DNA from: Haemaphysalis longicornis
Lineage: Eukaryota > Arthropoda > Arachnida > Ixodida > Ixodidae
Length of the DNA: 64,000 nt
NCBI GenBank assembly: GCA_013339765.2
Contig: CM023449.1
Location: forward strand, 199,727,422-199,791,421
Direction of reading: 5' to 3'
The number at the start of each line of letters is the position of its first letter. The first letter of the stretch is position 1. The notes beneath the pieces were generated by a model. The model was not told the origin of the DNA, ran no database searches, and saw only the letters and a program-made list of their open reading frames with translations. The translations under genes were made by a program, and so were the position numbers. Shown here piece by piece: positions 32,901-45,987 of the stretch.

Positions 32901-35107
32901 CAGTAGAGGCTGGACTTCTAAACGATAAAAAAGCGTGTTTTAGGCGCCCAAATACGCCCGAAAACTAACATTTTGGGCCCCGAACGTCGCAAATATAGCC
33001 ATGATACATTTTTACATGAATGCAAATAATTTCAAACGAAGCCGTATGCGGCGTCTATCTACGACAGCAAAAAAAAAATATTATTGTTTATTCTGGCACA
33101 ATGGCTCAAACAGTTGAAAATAACAGTTGAATTATGACATTGAACTTCCTAACTAATGAAAGCGCACTGTTCGCATTCATGTTCAATGGCCCCGGTTGCA
33201 TGCTCTAGCCTAGCAAATAGGGAAACAGGCATGCAAAGGAAACACACTAGAGGGCTAGGAATACTCCTTTAAAAAGCGCTACTTTGTGTCTACCCGGCGC
33301 GAAAAAAATTATAGCACTACAAAAATACACACAAATTATAAGCGCAAGAGAGACAACCATTTATTAGAATTTAACATATTCTTACACAAAATGTGTTAGG
33401 AACAACTCGGCAATTGGCTCATAGATTTTACACAAATTGTACAATCACGACGTCTCAGCACTTCCACATAGACGTCCACATATTTAAACATAATTTTTCA
33501 CAAGGTGTTTATCAGCCGACCAGTTTTTGATAGAAAAGCATATTTAGGAGCAATTCGGAAGTATGAATTGTAAGGACTAAGAAAGTGCAGATGCGAGTAT
33601 GTTGCGCCGTTGAGTCTAATACGGGCGTGTAGAATACTCAATAATTGCGGTGAAAATAGGGTTGAATTGTGGTGTGCTTTTAGAAACGAGGATGTTACTA
33701 CAGATGTTTCGAAAAAACTGAAATAATTGTACGCGGAGCGTAGTCTATGAATCACTCTGACAATTGTGGAAGCGTTAGCAAACTACACGAACTCCAGGTT
33801 TTTACTCAAAAGGTTGCTCCTTGCCACTAAGAATAAGCATCCCGTTTCACCGCTGATAGCTGTAGTTTTCCGGGAGTTGGTTGAACTAGTGAAATAGTTT
33901 TAATAGGACTGGGTAAACCCCACAGAGTTCAGAACACCAATGTTGCGCGGTAGCATGACTAACATTGTCAAACTGCACTCGAAAAGCAAAACTCGAGACT
34001 CAACAGTGTCCATACAGGGGCCGAGTTTGGCAGATAGGCTTTTATAGACATTGATAAGCATTTAGGCACAAACGCCAAAATGGGCCTTTATTGGCACTAT
34101 AAAAACACCGCAGAAGACTTTGGTAACCTCTGATTCCTGCTGATACATCAAAATGGTGTGTTAGGAGCGCAAGGAACAAAAAAGGAATTTCCCTAAAATC
34201 CTCTAAACCTCTAGTAAACCTCTAGTGAACCCCTAAACAACCTCGTGTAATGATCTTCGCATTCATGCCTATTTATCAAAAAATGCAGGTTCAATATTTA
34301 CCTAAATACAACGTTGCCTTCTGAAATTGTTATGCGCATGCAGTGTTGCAGTTTTAAGTTTTTAGGCACTTAAAGTGTAAAAAAATACCCAGAATATTAT
34401 CCAGTATGTTTTCTAGGGGCACTCTTTGAGAAACTTCACAGTGTACTAAAAGCATCTACCTGTCAGCTGTTACGTGAAGCTTTGCGATCACCACACCGGA
34501 CACCGATTTAGAGTTTTCCCCCAAGGCATTGTGATCGTTTGCGCTGCTATCTTTGCGTGCGTCTGAGTCCTAATTGTCTCCGGCAGGCATGTCGCTCCGT
34601 GTCGGCGTTGGGGTGAACTTAGGGGCGCGTCGACCATGCCTTCCTTTTCCTGTAATCGAAATTTACGACGAGCGACGTATAGACAGAGGGAAGGGACTTT
34701 CACATTGTCAGTTCTTGATAATTGTGTTCAAGCTGCTTGTTTTCGCATGAACCCGAAGTGAATCACCATGACGTACTCTTGTTATAGCCAATATCTTGGC
34801 CGGGTTCCTAAATGTACTTATGAAGATGGATTGAATGACGCCAAAATGATGTTGAAATAAATAACAAATGACAGTTTTGTGGTGCGTTAGAAAAAAATAC
34901 CAGCAACGTTCTTGCGCTAGGCATATTAGGCAGCAGCATCTTATGTTGCTGCCTATAAAGCGACCACATACACGCTTGGTTTGTGTAGTATGCGGGGGGG
35001 GGGGGGGGGGGAAGCTTCACCATCCTTTTTCACTTTTGTTTTAGTTCGTTTCCTCGTTACTTGAGCTAAGAGCCTAGGCCAGTCGCAGCTTTTGCGTGAA
35101 TGGTAGG
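29951..35107. other. No secure gene; possible Gypsy trace near 31.7 kb
   Basis: About 5.2 kb. A GC-rich patch lies at 30000-30200. On the minus strand at about 31599-31808 an open frame reads VRAVCPVRLLVKHTCLVRHA and LRGRQLVVARVTYEAP, faintly like the protease-RT linker of Ty3/Gypsy elements, with no catalytic motif. Nothing else is recognised apart from the G-tract at 34995. Confidence 0.35.
34995..35011. repeat. Homopolymer G-tract (17 G)
   Basis: Seventeen consecutive G residues. The length in an assembly is error-prone. Confidence 0.9.
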
Positions 35108-35340
35108 TTGATTGTGGTGTTTAATGTACCGAAGCTACACCTGCTCTATGGGGCGCGCCGTAGTGGAGGGCTCCGGATTTTTTTGACCACCTGGTAATCT
35201 TCAACGTGCGGCCACATCTCGACACACGGGCGTTTGCACTTTTCGCCTTCATCTTAAATGCAGCAACCACCGGCCGGGATGGAACCCGCGTCCTCGGGCT
35301 TCGCAGCAGAACGCCTTAGCCACTAAGCCACTTCGGCGGG
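35108..35340 (-). mobile_element. Ruka-type SINE (minus)
   Basis: Read on the minus strand from 35340: CCCGCCGAAGTGGCTTAGTG head, a B box inside GGTTCCATCCCGGCCGG, the AAACGCCCGTGTGTCGAGAT block, GTTGAAGATTACCAGGTGG, CTCCACTACGGCGCGCC and a CAATCAA-like tail at 35108. Complete in length but diverged. No clear target duplication. Confidence 0.88.
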
Positions 35341-36622
35341 CCGCGCCTGAGGTGTCTATGTGCAAGCTTAACATGCCTTATCGCGGACGTTAGGCATAAC
35401 GACTTACAAGTTGGAGTACAACTTATTGTACGCGTCAAGTTGCTTAGCACTGTTGTGCTTTGTTAGGCATCAAGAAGCTGGCCTGTTATCGTGTTAGCTG
35501 AAGCATTAGCGCCTGGATCATACTCGCTTGTCTCTGTCGAACCTGCGCTATTGAACCTAAACTGAGTTATACATAGCGCCAAACCTCCGTGTTACAACGT
35601 TTCCTACCGGCGCCGATGGGTCGCCACTCGTGTTGCTGGTTTCTTGTTGACGACGTCGTCGTTATTACGCTTTCATCTTAAACTAGTGAAATCCAGGTCC
35701 GGAGGGTCAAATTACCCTCGCAATAAATCTAGTTACGCTTCACGAACTCCATATTGAAGCAAATTCCTGGCCCTTTTTTTTACGCAAGCGTTATGCCTCA
35801 CTTCAAAAATATATGTCGGTGTTGCATGAATGACGTGCGCTAAGAAATCAAAGGTGCCATGAAATCGGGAATAAGCCGCTGTTTCAAGCTCAGCGCGTGC
35901 ACCGCGTACTCGCAGAGACGTACTGGAGAACGTGATGCAAAAGGCTTCACTGAACCATTTCAATCACTCGAAAAATTCAATCCATCTTCAAATGATAAAG
36001 TATAATCGATAATTATTCAGCTTATAAATACACTGATAGTGTTTTTGCACTCATAGACAAGCATGCCTGTATTTCATCACATTGCTAGCGTCCACCGTAG
36101 CCTGGAAAAGCACAACTAGGTAACCCATTGCTGTAGAGGAGGCGGGCCCGGCATTGAAGGTCACAGAGATAACAACGCCGAGACAGCGACGAAACCTGTT
36201 GCTACGCAACAACTTGTGTCGACGTGCGGCGCTGGAGGCAGGAGCGTTGTGAGCGCACCTTCTCATGCCCATCCTACCGAAGTTTGGAGGTCGAAACAAC
36301 CATCAATTATACGAACGAGCATACATTCTGTAACCTTCATTATTACGATTCCCGGCTGCACGCAGCTCGGAGATAGCCTTTAGCACAATGCCAACGATGA
36401 AATCACCAGGTTCGCTCCCCTGGTGAGTAAAAAACCCAATTCTGCTGTCTTCAAGAGGGCTAAACTGAAAGACTTATTCCAAGCATTACGGTGAACATTT
36501 AAAGAGGCAAAATAAGAATAGGAAAAAATAATTTCACAATGGACAGAAAGCACGCTCACGTAAAAACCCGCATCAGCTTTTCAGATTGCCCTAATTTTGA
36601 AACACTATATCGCGTTGTAATA
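35341..36622. other. No recognisable gene or element
   Basis: Nothing identified. Open frames are below 85 codons. Confidence 0.4.
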
Positions 36623-36630
36623 TTTTAGAT

Positions 36631-37151
36631 CAGGGGTTCTCAAGCATGTTGGTACCAGGGAACCCTGCTAAGTTCCGTTAAGTGCCAAGCAACCCCACCC
36701 CTCTTCCGCCATTTTTCATTCCGTTCATGCTACATTAAAGTGCAATAAATTCAAAAGCAAGCAAGGGTACCGTTTTTTTTTTCGTCGACTTTACGCGAAT
36801 GCGTACGCTAGCGGCACCTATATCCAAACAGGAGAAATGTGAATGGGGGTAATATAAGGCCGAGATTCAAGTGCAATAGTTTAACCACGTGGCCCGTTTT
36901 CAGAGTCTGGCTGGCTACAAGCTGCTGGCGAGATTTATTGCGCAGCTCACGCGTTTCTGTTATGCGCCGAGATGTGCTTACTGACACTCGAGCGTGAGTA
37001 ATGGAGGTTCCTTAGATCGATCGCACCTCAAGTTCACCATATAAGACTTTGCGACTGCGGAACCAGAGAAAATTTATCGGTGGCCCGCGGAACCCTGAGG
37101 AGGGGCCTGTGGAACCCCAAGGTTCCGCGGAACCCACTTTGAGAAACCATG
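36631..37151. mobile_element. hAT-superfamily MITE (521 bp) with 8-bp target duplication
   Basis: The left end is CAGGGGTTCTCAAGC and the right end, read inward on the other strand, is CATGGTTTCTCAAAG. These are imperfect terminal inverted repeats of the CAGGGGTTCTCAA hAT type. TTTTAGAT occurs exactly at 36623-36630 and 37152-37159, the 8-bp duplication expected for hAT. GGTTCCGCGGAACC near the right end is a palindrome, and GGAACCC blocks occur near both ends. No transposase frame: a non-autonomous element. Confidence 0.85.
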
Positions 37152-37159
37152 TTTTAGAT

Positions 37160-40100
37160 AATCATAGTGGGGCTCCGGACTCTTACGGCCAAACGTAAAT
37201 ATGAAAAATACGGATGAATGTCACCTTCAACCAACCCGTGATTTTATTTGTCAAGTGAAGGCCGAAAAAAAAAACACATGAATAACTATTGCTGCGTGGA
37301 CCTATTAAAATTTGAGTTTGGGAAGCGTGGATGAGTTCGTTTAAAGAACAGCTGCATGAGCCAATGGCGTGAAACAAAGACAAAATACAAGGAACAGGTG
37401 TTTTTTATTTTGTTTCGAATCGCGGCGTTTTATTACGCATTCCTTAAAAAGTTCGCATTCTTTAAAAAGTCACTTTTTCACTTTGTTTTTAATTGCTAAT
37501 ATTTCGGGGCCAATAAAATTTCATAGGTTCTAGGCGCGGTAAACAACACCACTATATCTTATCCTTTTAATCAAACTAAAGCTAACACAACATTGACAAC
37601 CAAGAAGGACAAGTTAACTCACACCAAATTTGAGAACCTTAAATGGCGCAAATTACGAAGGCCGGTATTCGTTTTTCTCGTATGCTTCATTTTGAACAGT
37701 TTACTACTCGCGGTTAGGTACCCCCATTTTTATGAATGCCAACGAAGTACAACATGTCTATAAGTACGAAAAAGTGTTTATTTTGTTTATTAACGTGATT
37801 TTTTTTATATAAGGGGTATTAAGCGACATTCAGTATTAATTGAATGGTTTTTCAGGTAGACACTGGGGACACAAGTTTGGCTCTGTCCGGCTGGCCCTGA
37901 TGTGCGCCAGAAGCGGAATCAAATCGATTTCAAGCGCTGCCAGTATCGGTCAGTTGTGTTCACGACTCGAGTGACCTGGGTTTTGGCTGGCCGAGGTTAG
38001 CATCCGAGGCCCCCCTTACTTGTCCCGTTTCGATCTCCCAATGCGCGTGACGAAGGGTTGCCGGAGGAAGTCGCCTAGACCAGGGGCCTGTTTCTTGAGG
38101 TCGTTACTTACTGCGCAGCCGATTAACCTTTGAGCCCTCGGCTGGCGTCTCAATCCCCTTATCTTATACGTCGCTAACAATTCAGCCTCAGGTACTTTCG
38201 GGCCTCTTTGTCGTCAATGCTTTATTTGGGTTACTCATCGGTTTGCTCAATCTTCTCCGTTCGGCACTTCCAAGCCCAATCCGCTTCCCACCGAGTCCTC
38301 CCTAGAGTTTCAAAGTTCTTTCGCTCTGAAGCGAAACTGAAAAAAAAACTTTGCATTTCCTTTTGTGCGTGTCTGTTCTCCTGGCTTCCCGTTCTTTCTC
38401 GAGAGCTCCAAACTGCCGAGAACGCTTTGCTCCTTTAAGCCCGGCAATCGAGCGAAACGAAAATCGATGAATAGGACCGTAGATACAGCTACTTGGTGCG
38501 AATTCTGATTGAGGAAGCGCCAGCTAATCTGCGCGGGCGGAAGTCTTTGCGATCAAGGAAGAGTAGCGTGTTTTGGAACACTTTTCGCGGGAGGAAAAAC
38601 CTAACTGAGTGTTTTAGGCGGAACGAAAACAGGGCGACGTGCAAGCCTTTCGTGTGAGAATAGCGAAACTTCCTTTAGCTAGCTTTAATATTTTTGCATG
38701 ATGTGAACACGCATACGTCCGAAAACAAGTACAGGAAGTTGTCACGCGAAAAAGCTGGCTTTATAACCTTTCCCTTTGTTGCGGACATTTTCGCGCGCCG
38801 GTTAGTTTTGATGAAAAGACCGATTTCATTACTGCCCTTTTCGCTTCCGTGTCATGAGCCGTACTGTCGTGAAGCATTGTGGGAGTTGCTTTCGGCATGG
38901 TGCGGACAGTCTTAGAAATAACAATGAACTGCACTGTGAAGAGAATCGTTAAACAAATGTCTCTTGCTTTTTTGGTAAACGAGTAAGGGATCCTGTGCTT
39001 TTCTTTTCGGAATCGAGGCAACTGGCCGTATTGTTCTTTTGTTGGTGGTTCAGCCGTTTCAAGTCGGTGTGTGGAGCAAGTACAAATATTCATGACCGAA
39101 TGTCCTTTTTAAACGATAAAAGAGCTTTGTACTTTTTATTGGTTAGTTCTACGTAGTTGTAGCCCAGGCGAGCATTGATGAACGAACACGCTTCCATGAA
39201 AGCGAAGCGGTGAATCCGGAAACACAGTTTTTCAGCTTTTCATTTCTTATTATATCACTAAAAAAACCCAGCATAAATGTAATTAACAAAGCATCGTAAG
39301 GTTTCTGCGGCAAAGCGAAAGCGTTGAATACGTCCGGTAATGCCCAGAATTCTGCTGACAACTGAACAAATATGTTTGATCGAATCATCGGTCATTAGTG
39401 CTTAAAGCGATAAAAAAGTGGGAGGGGGTTGTTCGGAATTCCCCCAACATTGCACTCTAGTCACTACTTCTTTCGAGCCAAGACAACTTCTAAGGTGGTA
39501 GACATGGTAACTGAAATCAGCTTTCAAAGAGAGACAAAGTGCAATTGTAACATCACAAATAAAATCGCAAAGGAAAGCAGCAACTAAGAAAGGACACACA
39601 ACAGCCTCGTGCCCTTCCCATTCTTTTGTTCGTTTCGTGTTCTGTGAACTGGATGTGGCCATCGCTGTATACTCCTGCATTTCAGATTTGCTCACTGATA
39701 GCCTGATAATATAGACGGCCACATTTTTTCATTGTACTCCGCACCTGGGGTGCTACCGCGGCCCGTGGTGACACAGTTCCGTGAACGTCACGGCTGCCCG
39801 GTTCGCTTTTTTGTTTTTTTGCTATCTGGTGGCGTTTATTTGCCGCGCGACACTCGCCATGTAAAAAGACTGCACATCGGAGAGCGATGTTGTTTTTAAT
39901 ATCGATGCGTCTTTATAGGCGCACTCGAAAATGGGTTTGGCTTGCGGAAACTCGTCCGGATCACAATCGCAACGCTACAATACTGGCGGGAGCGGTTGGA
40001 TGCAAAGTTGCTTGCTCTGTGTTTTCTTCTCCATATGTACGCAAATTGATAGAGGTTTACCAATCAACCAAGCTAAAGCAGAAAAAAGCTTAAGTAACTT

Positions 40101-42019
40101 GTCTAGAGGGATAGAATATTTTAGGATAAAGAAGAATTTCAGCCACAATATGTAGCATCATTTCTCCAAAAACCGAACCGCCGAAAAGCGAAATTCAGGC
40201 TGAATTTCGGGGAATGACGACGGCTATCCTAATGTCCCAAGTACGGATATTCGCCCCGCGAATTCGCAAAAATGAAAACGCATTGTATAAAAATTCTAGC
40301 CGCTCTACTTAACGTGAAAGCTTTGGGAAAAGCAGAGCAGTAAATCGCCATGTAGGCTGAGGCGCCGTTATCCTCTCACTGCTATCACCCGTCCTGCTCT
40401 TCGCCTCTCCTTCGCACTCCTCTTTTTATGAATTGAACGGAGGTTTGCCTGATGCAATTCGAATTTCCCGCCTTCCCAGTGCTGGCGCGCTCCCTGCCTG
40501 GAACAGCGCGAGCGCGATCTCGTACGTGCCGGCACCTTAAGTGTGCAGTTTGGAACGCGTCGTTTTTTTGGCGGCCACTTTTTTCGCTTACTACCGTAAA
40601 AACTTATACAACGCGCGGTCATAACAAAATTGACGCGGGGACTGCCGTTTATACACACAAATTTTGTGCCTCAAATGTACCACCAGTTTCCTTTGCGCTA
40701 AGCAACGGGAAGATGTATGACAAGCGCCGCCGGTTCATGAGTTTCGAACGGGTATGACTATAATAAACCGCTTGTTACTCGAAGCCTCTGTTTGGGTCCG
40801 TTACGCCGTAACGCCGTAGAGCTGTACTTGCGTCCGCTATGTCGCTGCGCCGCCTGATATACCCAGTCACTTGAAAGTGTGACAGCGAATGAGCAACGAC
40901 GACAAGATGGCCCCTAAAGTTCTCTGTACTAATGCGACATTTGGGATCCGCTTCTCAAAAGGCGCGTTTTGTGGCCCTCAAAAGACCTTCAAGGAAATTA
41001 GGGTTAGAATCTGCTGGGGGTGTAATGATTGCGGAAGGCGCATCGCCTACCGAGGGTAGCTTACTTGAAGCTTGTGGAGGCAACACGATTGCAGCGCATT
41101 AGTTAACCACAGCTTTTTCCAACCCAGGATTATTCATTTGGAGTTCTCAGACGAGCAACGTAGCAAAATCATGTTGGCAGGTGGCTCGGGACCGAGTAAA
41201 TACGCCGCCCTTAAAAAATTGGCTCCAAGTCTCACGCCGAGGGTGGTTGGAAAGCAAAGCTTTAAACGACACCCACAACAACTGCCCATGGGACGTCACT
41301 TGTATTCACACACGTGGCTCTACAAAGAGCGAAACCAGAGATTCTGACAGCCATTACCTCGAATTTGCGGGGGCTGCGTCCCGAACGCAGGAGCGTCAGC
41401 AACGGCCAGGCTAGAGCGGCGGACGCCGCCGCCGCTGCAGCCCAGCTGTTATCCGGAAGTGAGACAAATCGGAGAGGAGCGTCTTTCAAAGGGTGAGACA
41501 GCGGAATTCCGCCATCCTGATGTGCTAGCCTGAGGCTACACCGCCGCACGACACAAGCACAGACACCGAAACAATTCGGCATGTGAACTTAGTGATTCCC
41601 ATTTATTCCGAATTAAACTACTTAATTTCTTAAGTTTGAGAATTACGAGAAAGCTGAGGGAACATTCATATCAGCAATTTATCAGAAACAGTTGCTCATT
41701 TCGCCTTTTGTAATATCTGTAGAAACACAACCGAAATGGTATTCACCAATTTAGAAAACGGGGTCTCATTTGTGGCAAGCAGTGCGCAAAAGGTAGCGTT
41801 CCTCTAGCGGAAGATGTCTCTATGTAGTTCCTATATACTGTTTTCCCGCCCTGCAAGCCAATCCTTAACATATCTGTGCAGTACAACCCCTTAATTTTGT
41901 CGGGTCCGGGTTACCCAGGAGGCGCTGTCGAACAAGTTAACCAAGCCGAGCGAAGGAAGCGCGCAATGGACGGGAAGCATGCCAGAACAGGCAAAAACAC
42001 CGTTCGGCGACAAAGCCGT
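37160..42019. other. No recognisable gene or element
   Basis: About 4.9 kb with small open frames only (up to about 110 codons). No domain, SINE, LINE or terminal repeats recognised. The region around 41370-41480 is GC-rich (GCCGCCGCC), giving spurious Ala-rich frames. Confidence 0.4.
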
Positions 42020-42248
42020 GTTTGAAAATAGAGTGCGACTTCGACAACGACAGTAAAGAAGGAAGACGGAACAAGCACTTGTCCCGTCGTCCCGTTGTCC
42101 AAGTCGCGGCTTCTATTTCAAAAATAATGGAGAAACTCCTTGCCCCAAGCCCAGCACTCATCCAGATACAAAGTTTACCATCAAGCCACGACAGCATTTC
42201 AACAATTCTAAATCTTTCCACAAAGACCTTGTAGACGCTGCTAGATAG

Positions 42249-43350
42249 CTGTCTCGTTACGAATGGATTCACCGGATATGCTTATCATCGGCAACAAATA
42301 CGGTATCCGTGTGGGTGCCGGCCCTGGATGCCATGGCAAAGCTATGCTCACCGCAGCACATAGTTCTCATGCCGACACAATGCTACAATTGCAAATGTAC
42401 CTGGTTTCAGGCACCAATATCCACCGCTTATGTCGTCGCGGGTGTAGACCCCGGTGAGAATTCGGACTACATTCGTGACAACATCTAATGTGACACACAT
42501 CCAGGTGCTTCTTGTACGGTATATGGGATCCGGACGCACTTGCCTTGTTACGCTACGGGCCCGCTTGATCCCGCAAACCGCCTATTCTACAATGGCTGTG
42601 TACTTCAACCTCGTCCAGTATAAAGCAGGGATAGGCACTGCTACCGTTGTTTTAGACAAGGTCACATGAGCAAGTCTTGCCCGTTCCCAGCCCCGGATGC
42701 CCGTGAGGACGCAACGGCACCGCCTCAACAGCCAACATTCAATTGCGGTCTCTACCGCTCTGATGATCATGAGATCACCGATAAAGGCTGCCCCGCCAAG
42801 AGTGAGGCAACGCGTGCTAAGCGTCGTGCATGGCGTGCTCGTTCTCAGCCAGACCCAGCACCGACATTGAACTGATTCGATTGCTTGGTGGAGGAGGATG
42901 AGGATGCAATGGAGGAGGAAGCCGCAGAGCCTCCATCGCAGCCAACATATCGAGACGTTGTTCGCCGTTCGCGCCATCGTCGGCAACCTGTTTCTGAGGT
43001 TCCTCCGTCCCCTACGGAAGACGAGGTTGTTGCCCTGGACCAAAAGCTGGCCTTGCTGCATGGTGAAATTACCTAACTCACCAAGCGCAAGTCTCAAATA
43101 ACTCGCCGCCAGCAACGCTTACCTCAATCGTCCCAAGACCCTGCAAGTTCGCCTCGTGTTTTCTCCAAGCATAATCAAAGTGCCCCGTCAACGAATTGCA
43201 TTCCCTCACCCCCACCTCCTCTGCATCAACCCACCAAGACCTTCTCCAGTTTGTGGTGCACCAGCTACAGTCATTGGTATATGTACATGCGGCACAACGT
43301 CGCAAAACAATCCGTCAATATGCCCGAACCGCAGCAGTATAATGTACAGT
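42249..43350 (+). pseudogene. I-clade LINE ORF1 (gag-like RNA-binding protein)
   Basis: In shifting frames: VDPGENSDYIRDN, THIQVLLVRYMGSGRTCLVT, then CYRCFRQGHMSKSC (42639-42680), a perfect C-x2-C-x4-H-x4-C knuckle. A second, damaged knuckle (CGLYRSDDHEITDKGC, 42744-42793, second Cys replaced by Tyr) follows. Then comes an acidic/SQPTYRDVV stretch (42885-42990) and a heptad-like ALDQKLALLHGEIT helix. The end is around RRKTIRQYARTAAV. ORF1 proteins coat the LINE RNA. Frameshifts at several points. Confidence 0.75.
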
Positions 43351-44060
43351 GGAACTGTCGGTGTCTCTCTACGAAAATTCAAGAGCTCCGTCAAAAACTC
43401 CGTCTGGGCAAGCTCCATGCTTGGGCCTTCTTACTTCAGGAGACGAACTCTCTCCCACGCCTGCCGCAATTTACGGCGTACGCAGAGCAGACCATCTCTG
43501 ATCGCCGGTCCAGCTCCAGTTCTACTCTTCCGGACAAGGCTGCCATTTATGTTCAATCCGGTTTCCTCAAAACCCCATCCCTCGGGACACATGGTGTACA
43601 GCCTGGCAGGAGGTGGTAGCGGTAAAGGGGCAACTTCCTCGTTGTGCGGTAATCGTGGTTTCTTGTTGTGTGCGCCCTTACAGTGCTAGTGCGCCCCGTC
43701 CACAGCTGGGATGGCTTACCGCAGTTCGGCGAACCAACCCTGGGTGCCCTATACTTGTGGCGGGAGACTTTAACGCTCCGAACTGTGATTACAGACATCC
43801 GTCCTCAATTGAGCGTGGTCGTGTGGTACTGGAGCACTTCAGTGATGCCCGCTTTATGCTTTTGAATGACATCTCTTTTTCGACACGCTGGTGTACGTAC
43901 GCACGGATGCCAGCGTACTCACCTGAATTTCCTGGTAGCTGGGTGCACAAACGGTATCCTGGCAACCTGAAGCTGACTGCTGGGGCAAGCTGACCATCAC
44001 CCCATTCTCCTGGGCTTCATTCCAGAGTCGACGGGTCGTCTTCGTCGCCGTTGCACAGTG
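43340..44060 (+). pseudogene. I-clade LINE endonuclease domain
   Basis: Starts at QWNCRCLSTKIQEL (43347 on), the N-terminal Asn motif of AP-like endonucleases. LLQET follows (43433-43444, metal-binding Glu), then after a frameshift AGDFNAPN (43760-43782), then ADHHPILLGF (43989-44018), where the usual SDH reads ADH. The enzyme nicks target DNA to prime reverse transcription. At least two frame breaks. Confidence 0.82.
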
Positions 44061-44579
44061 GTGAACTGGGACACCATCCGTTCCACACTGAATGCATCCT
44101 TCTCGGCGCCCAATCCCGGACCCACCGCTCTTTTTCAGCGTGTCCTCACGGACGCTTCTCAGCATACGTGGGTGAGCAGTCCCGCCCAAAGCCCGATCTT
44201 CGGCTCCTGCAGCTTTGGCCTCAGCGCAAGCAAGCTGAAGTAATTGCCGCACGGGATCCTTCGTCATACCGGCGAGGCTTCAGTATCAGAGCCTTACCGC
44301 TGCTGCCCGACGGCACGAAAAAAGACTGTCGAGGCAGCGCTGGCTTTGACTGGTGCGCCTCCTAGGCCCGTCTTCCTCAACGGCGTCTGCCTGGCGCACG
44401 TTTCGCGCCATAGAATCGGGCAGTTACCCTCCGGATGCAGCTGCCAGCGCTTGCATCGCATGAAACAAGGATCAGGCACAATTCGCGTCGACATGTCTCG
44501 GGCCTTATTTCCTGCATTTTATGTTGTGCCAGTGGCCATGCCATCTTCTGTTCCCCCTGCCGAACGAAGTTGGATTACG

Positions 44580-45400
44580 GCCTACTCATGAAGCCGTTTT
44601 GGGAACCCAGGCACCGTTCACAGTGGCTCAATTGCTGGGAGCCATCCATCACGCTAAACAGCAGACTGCTCCGGGTCCCGACGGCATAACTTACGAGGTG
44701 TACAAGAACATTGACGACCAAGCCCTCGTGCCGCTTCCGCACTTTGTTAATCAGGTGTGGCTCTCCGGTCAACTACCTGAGTCTTGGCTTTGGCGGATAT
44801 TGTTCCCATTCCAAAGCCCGCGAAACCACCACATGTACTTCCGAACATGCGCCCCATCGCCCTGACATCGACGCTGTGCAAGTTAGAGCAAATGCGTGCA
44901 ACACGGCTTCAGTGGTGGCTTTATACCTTCCAATGGTATCACCCGGCGCAAATTTGATTCAGGCCGTATCTCAGTACTGAGGAAGGGTTGAAAGAACTCA
45001 CATTTATGGTTATAGTTGGAGGCCGATCCCGCCGTGTGAGTTCTGTGCTCGCCATGGACATATCCAATGCGTATGAGAACGTTAGTCTTGCTGTCATCCT
45101 ACAAGTTCTAAATGGCCTACACCTTCCAGACAAAGTGTGCGATTTCATCCGATACTTCCTTCAACACCGTTCTTTTTCCATCCGCATCAATGGAGCAAGT
45201 TTCGGTAACTTTAGACCAGCCTGAGGCGTACAACAAGGGTCTGTTCTGTCTCCGCTTCTTTTCAACATCGTCTTGTTGCCGCTAGCTTGGCACCTTGCTT
45301 CACTCCGATATCTATATTTCCTCATGTACGCTGATGACATTACGGTGTGGTCAGCGCATCCAGGGTTGTCACGACAAGCCGAGCGCCTCACGTAAGCACT
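44580..45400 (+). pseudogene. I-clade LINE reverse transcriptase domain
   Basis: TAPGPDGITYEVYKNI (44668-44710), GQLPESW, after a shift PIPKPAKPPHVLPNMRPIAL and TSTLCKLEQM, then LAMDISNAYENV (45047-45080, first catalytic Asp, with SNAYE in place of the usual KAFD). A TGA interrupts just before GVQQGSVLSPLLFNIV (45222-45270). The box MYADDIT (45327-45344) is intact. The stop and frameshifts inactivate it. Confidence 0.85.
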
Positions 45401-45674
45401 AACAGGCTGCCAGAGATGGTGCCAGTATGCGGACCTCACTCTCTAGCAAAAGAAGACTGCTTTACTCCCCGTGACCAACGCTTGGGGCGCCGGCTCCTTG
45501 CAGTGTCTCCCATTTCACTGCAACTAAATGGGAACGACATACCCACTGTTGACCGTCCTTCGAGTCCTAGGGCTAGAATTATCGGCATCAGGGTCAGCAG
45601 CTCAATAGGCTCCGATCTGCTCGACAGCAAAGCCGGACATATGCTCCACCTCATTCGCCGCATCGCTCAGAAGT

Positions 45675-45985
45675 ATGGCGGGGCCTGCTGGTACGATTGC
45701 CCGTCTCCTAGTGGGCTCCTTACTAGAGCCACGGCTTGTGTATCAGGTGCACTTCCAGCACATGACGCAAGGGGACTGGGCTCAGCATGAGGCCATCGAC
45801 AGGGCCGCCATGCGCACCATTACAGGCCTCCCTCGCATAACACCAATTCTACCGCTAGAAGCCGAAGCCCAACTAAACACGCTAGATGAGATCATCCATC
45901 AGCGTCGTTCCGCTCGCCTGCTAAAGCGTGGATGTGTACCGATGGCAGTAGCTCTCGCTGCATATACTGGGCCACGTTCCTGATA
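45675..45985 (+). pseudogene. I-clade LINE thumb/connector segment
   Basis: Reads ARLLVGSLLEPRLVYQVHFQ, AIDRAAMRTITGLPRITPIL and EAEAQLNTLDEIIHQRRSAR, the helical connector between RT and RNase H that arthropod I-clade ORF2 proteins share. Ends near 45983, where the frame changes. Confidence 0.7.
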
Positions 45986-45987
45986 CG

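Noticed and set aside
33498..33755. Possible L2/CR1 C-terminal fragment on the minus strand
   Set aside because: The resemblance (ILHARIRLNG-like block) is too weak and lacks neighbouring RT motifs or a LINE tail.
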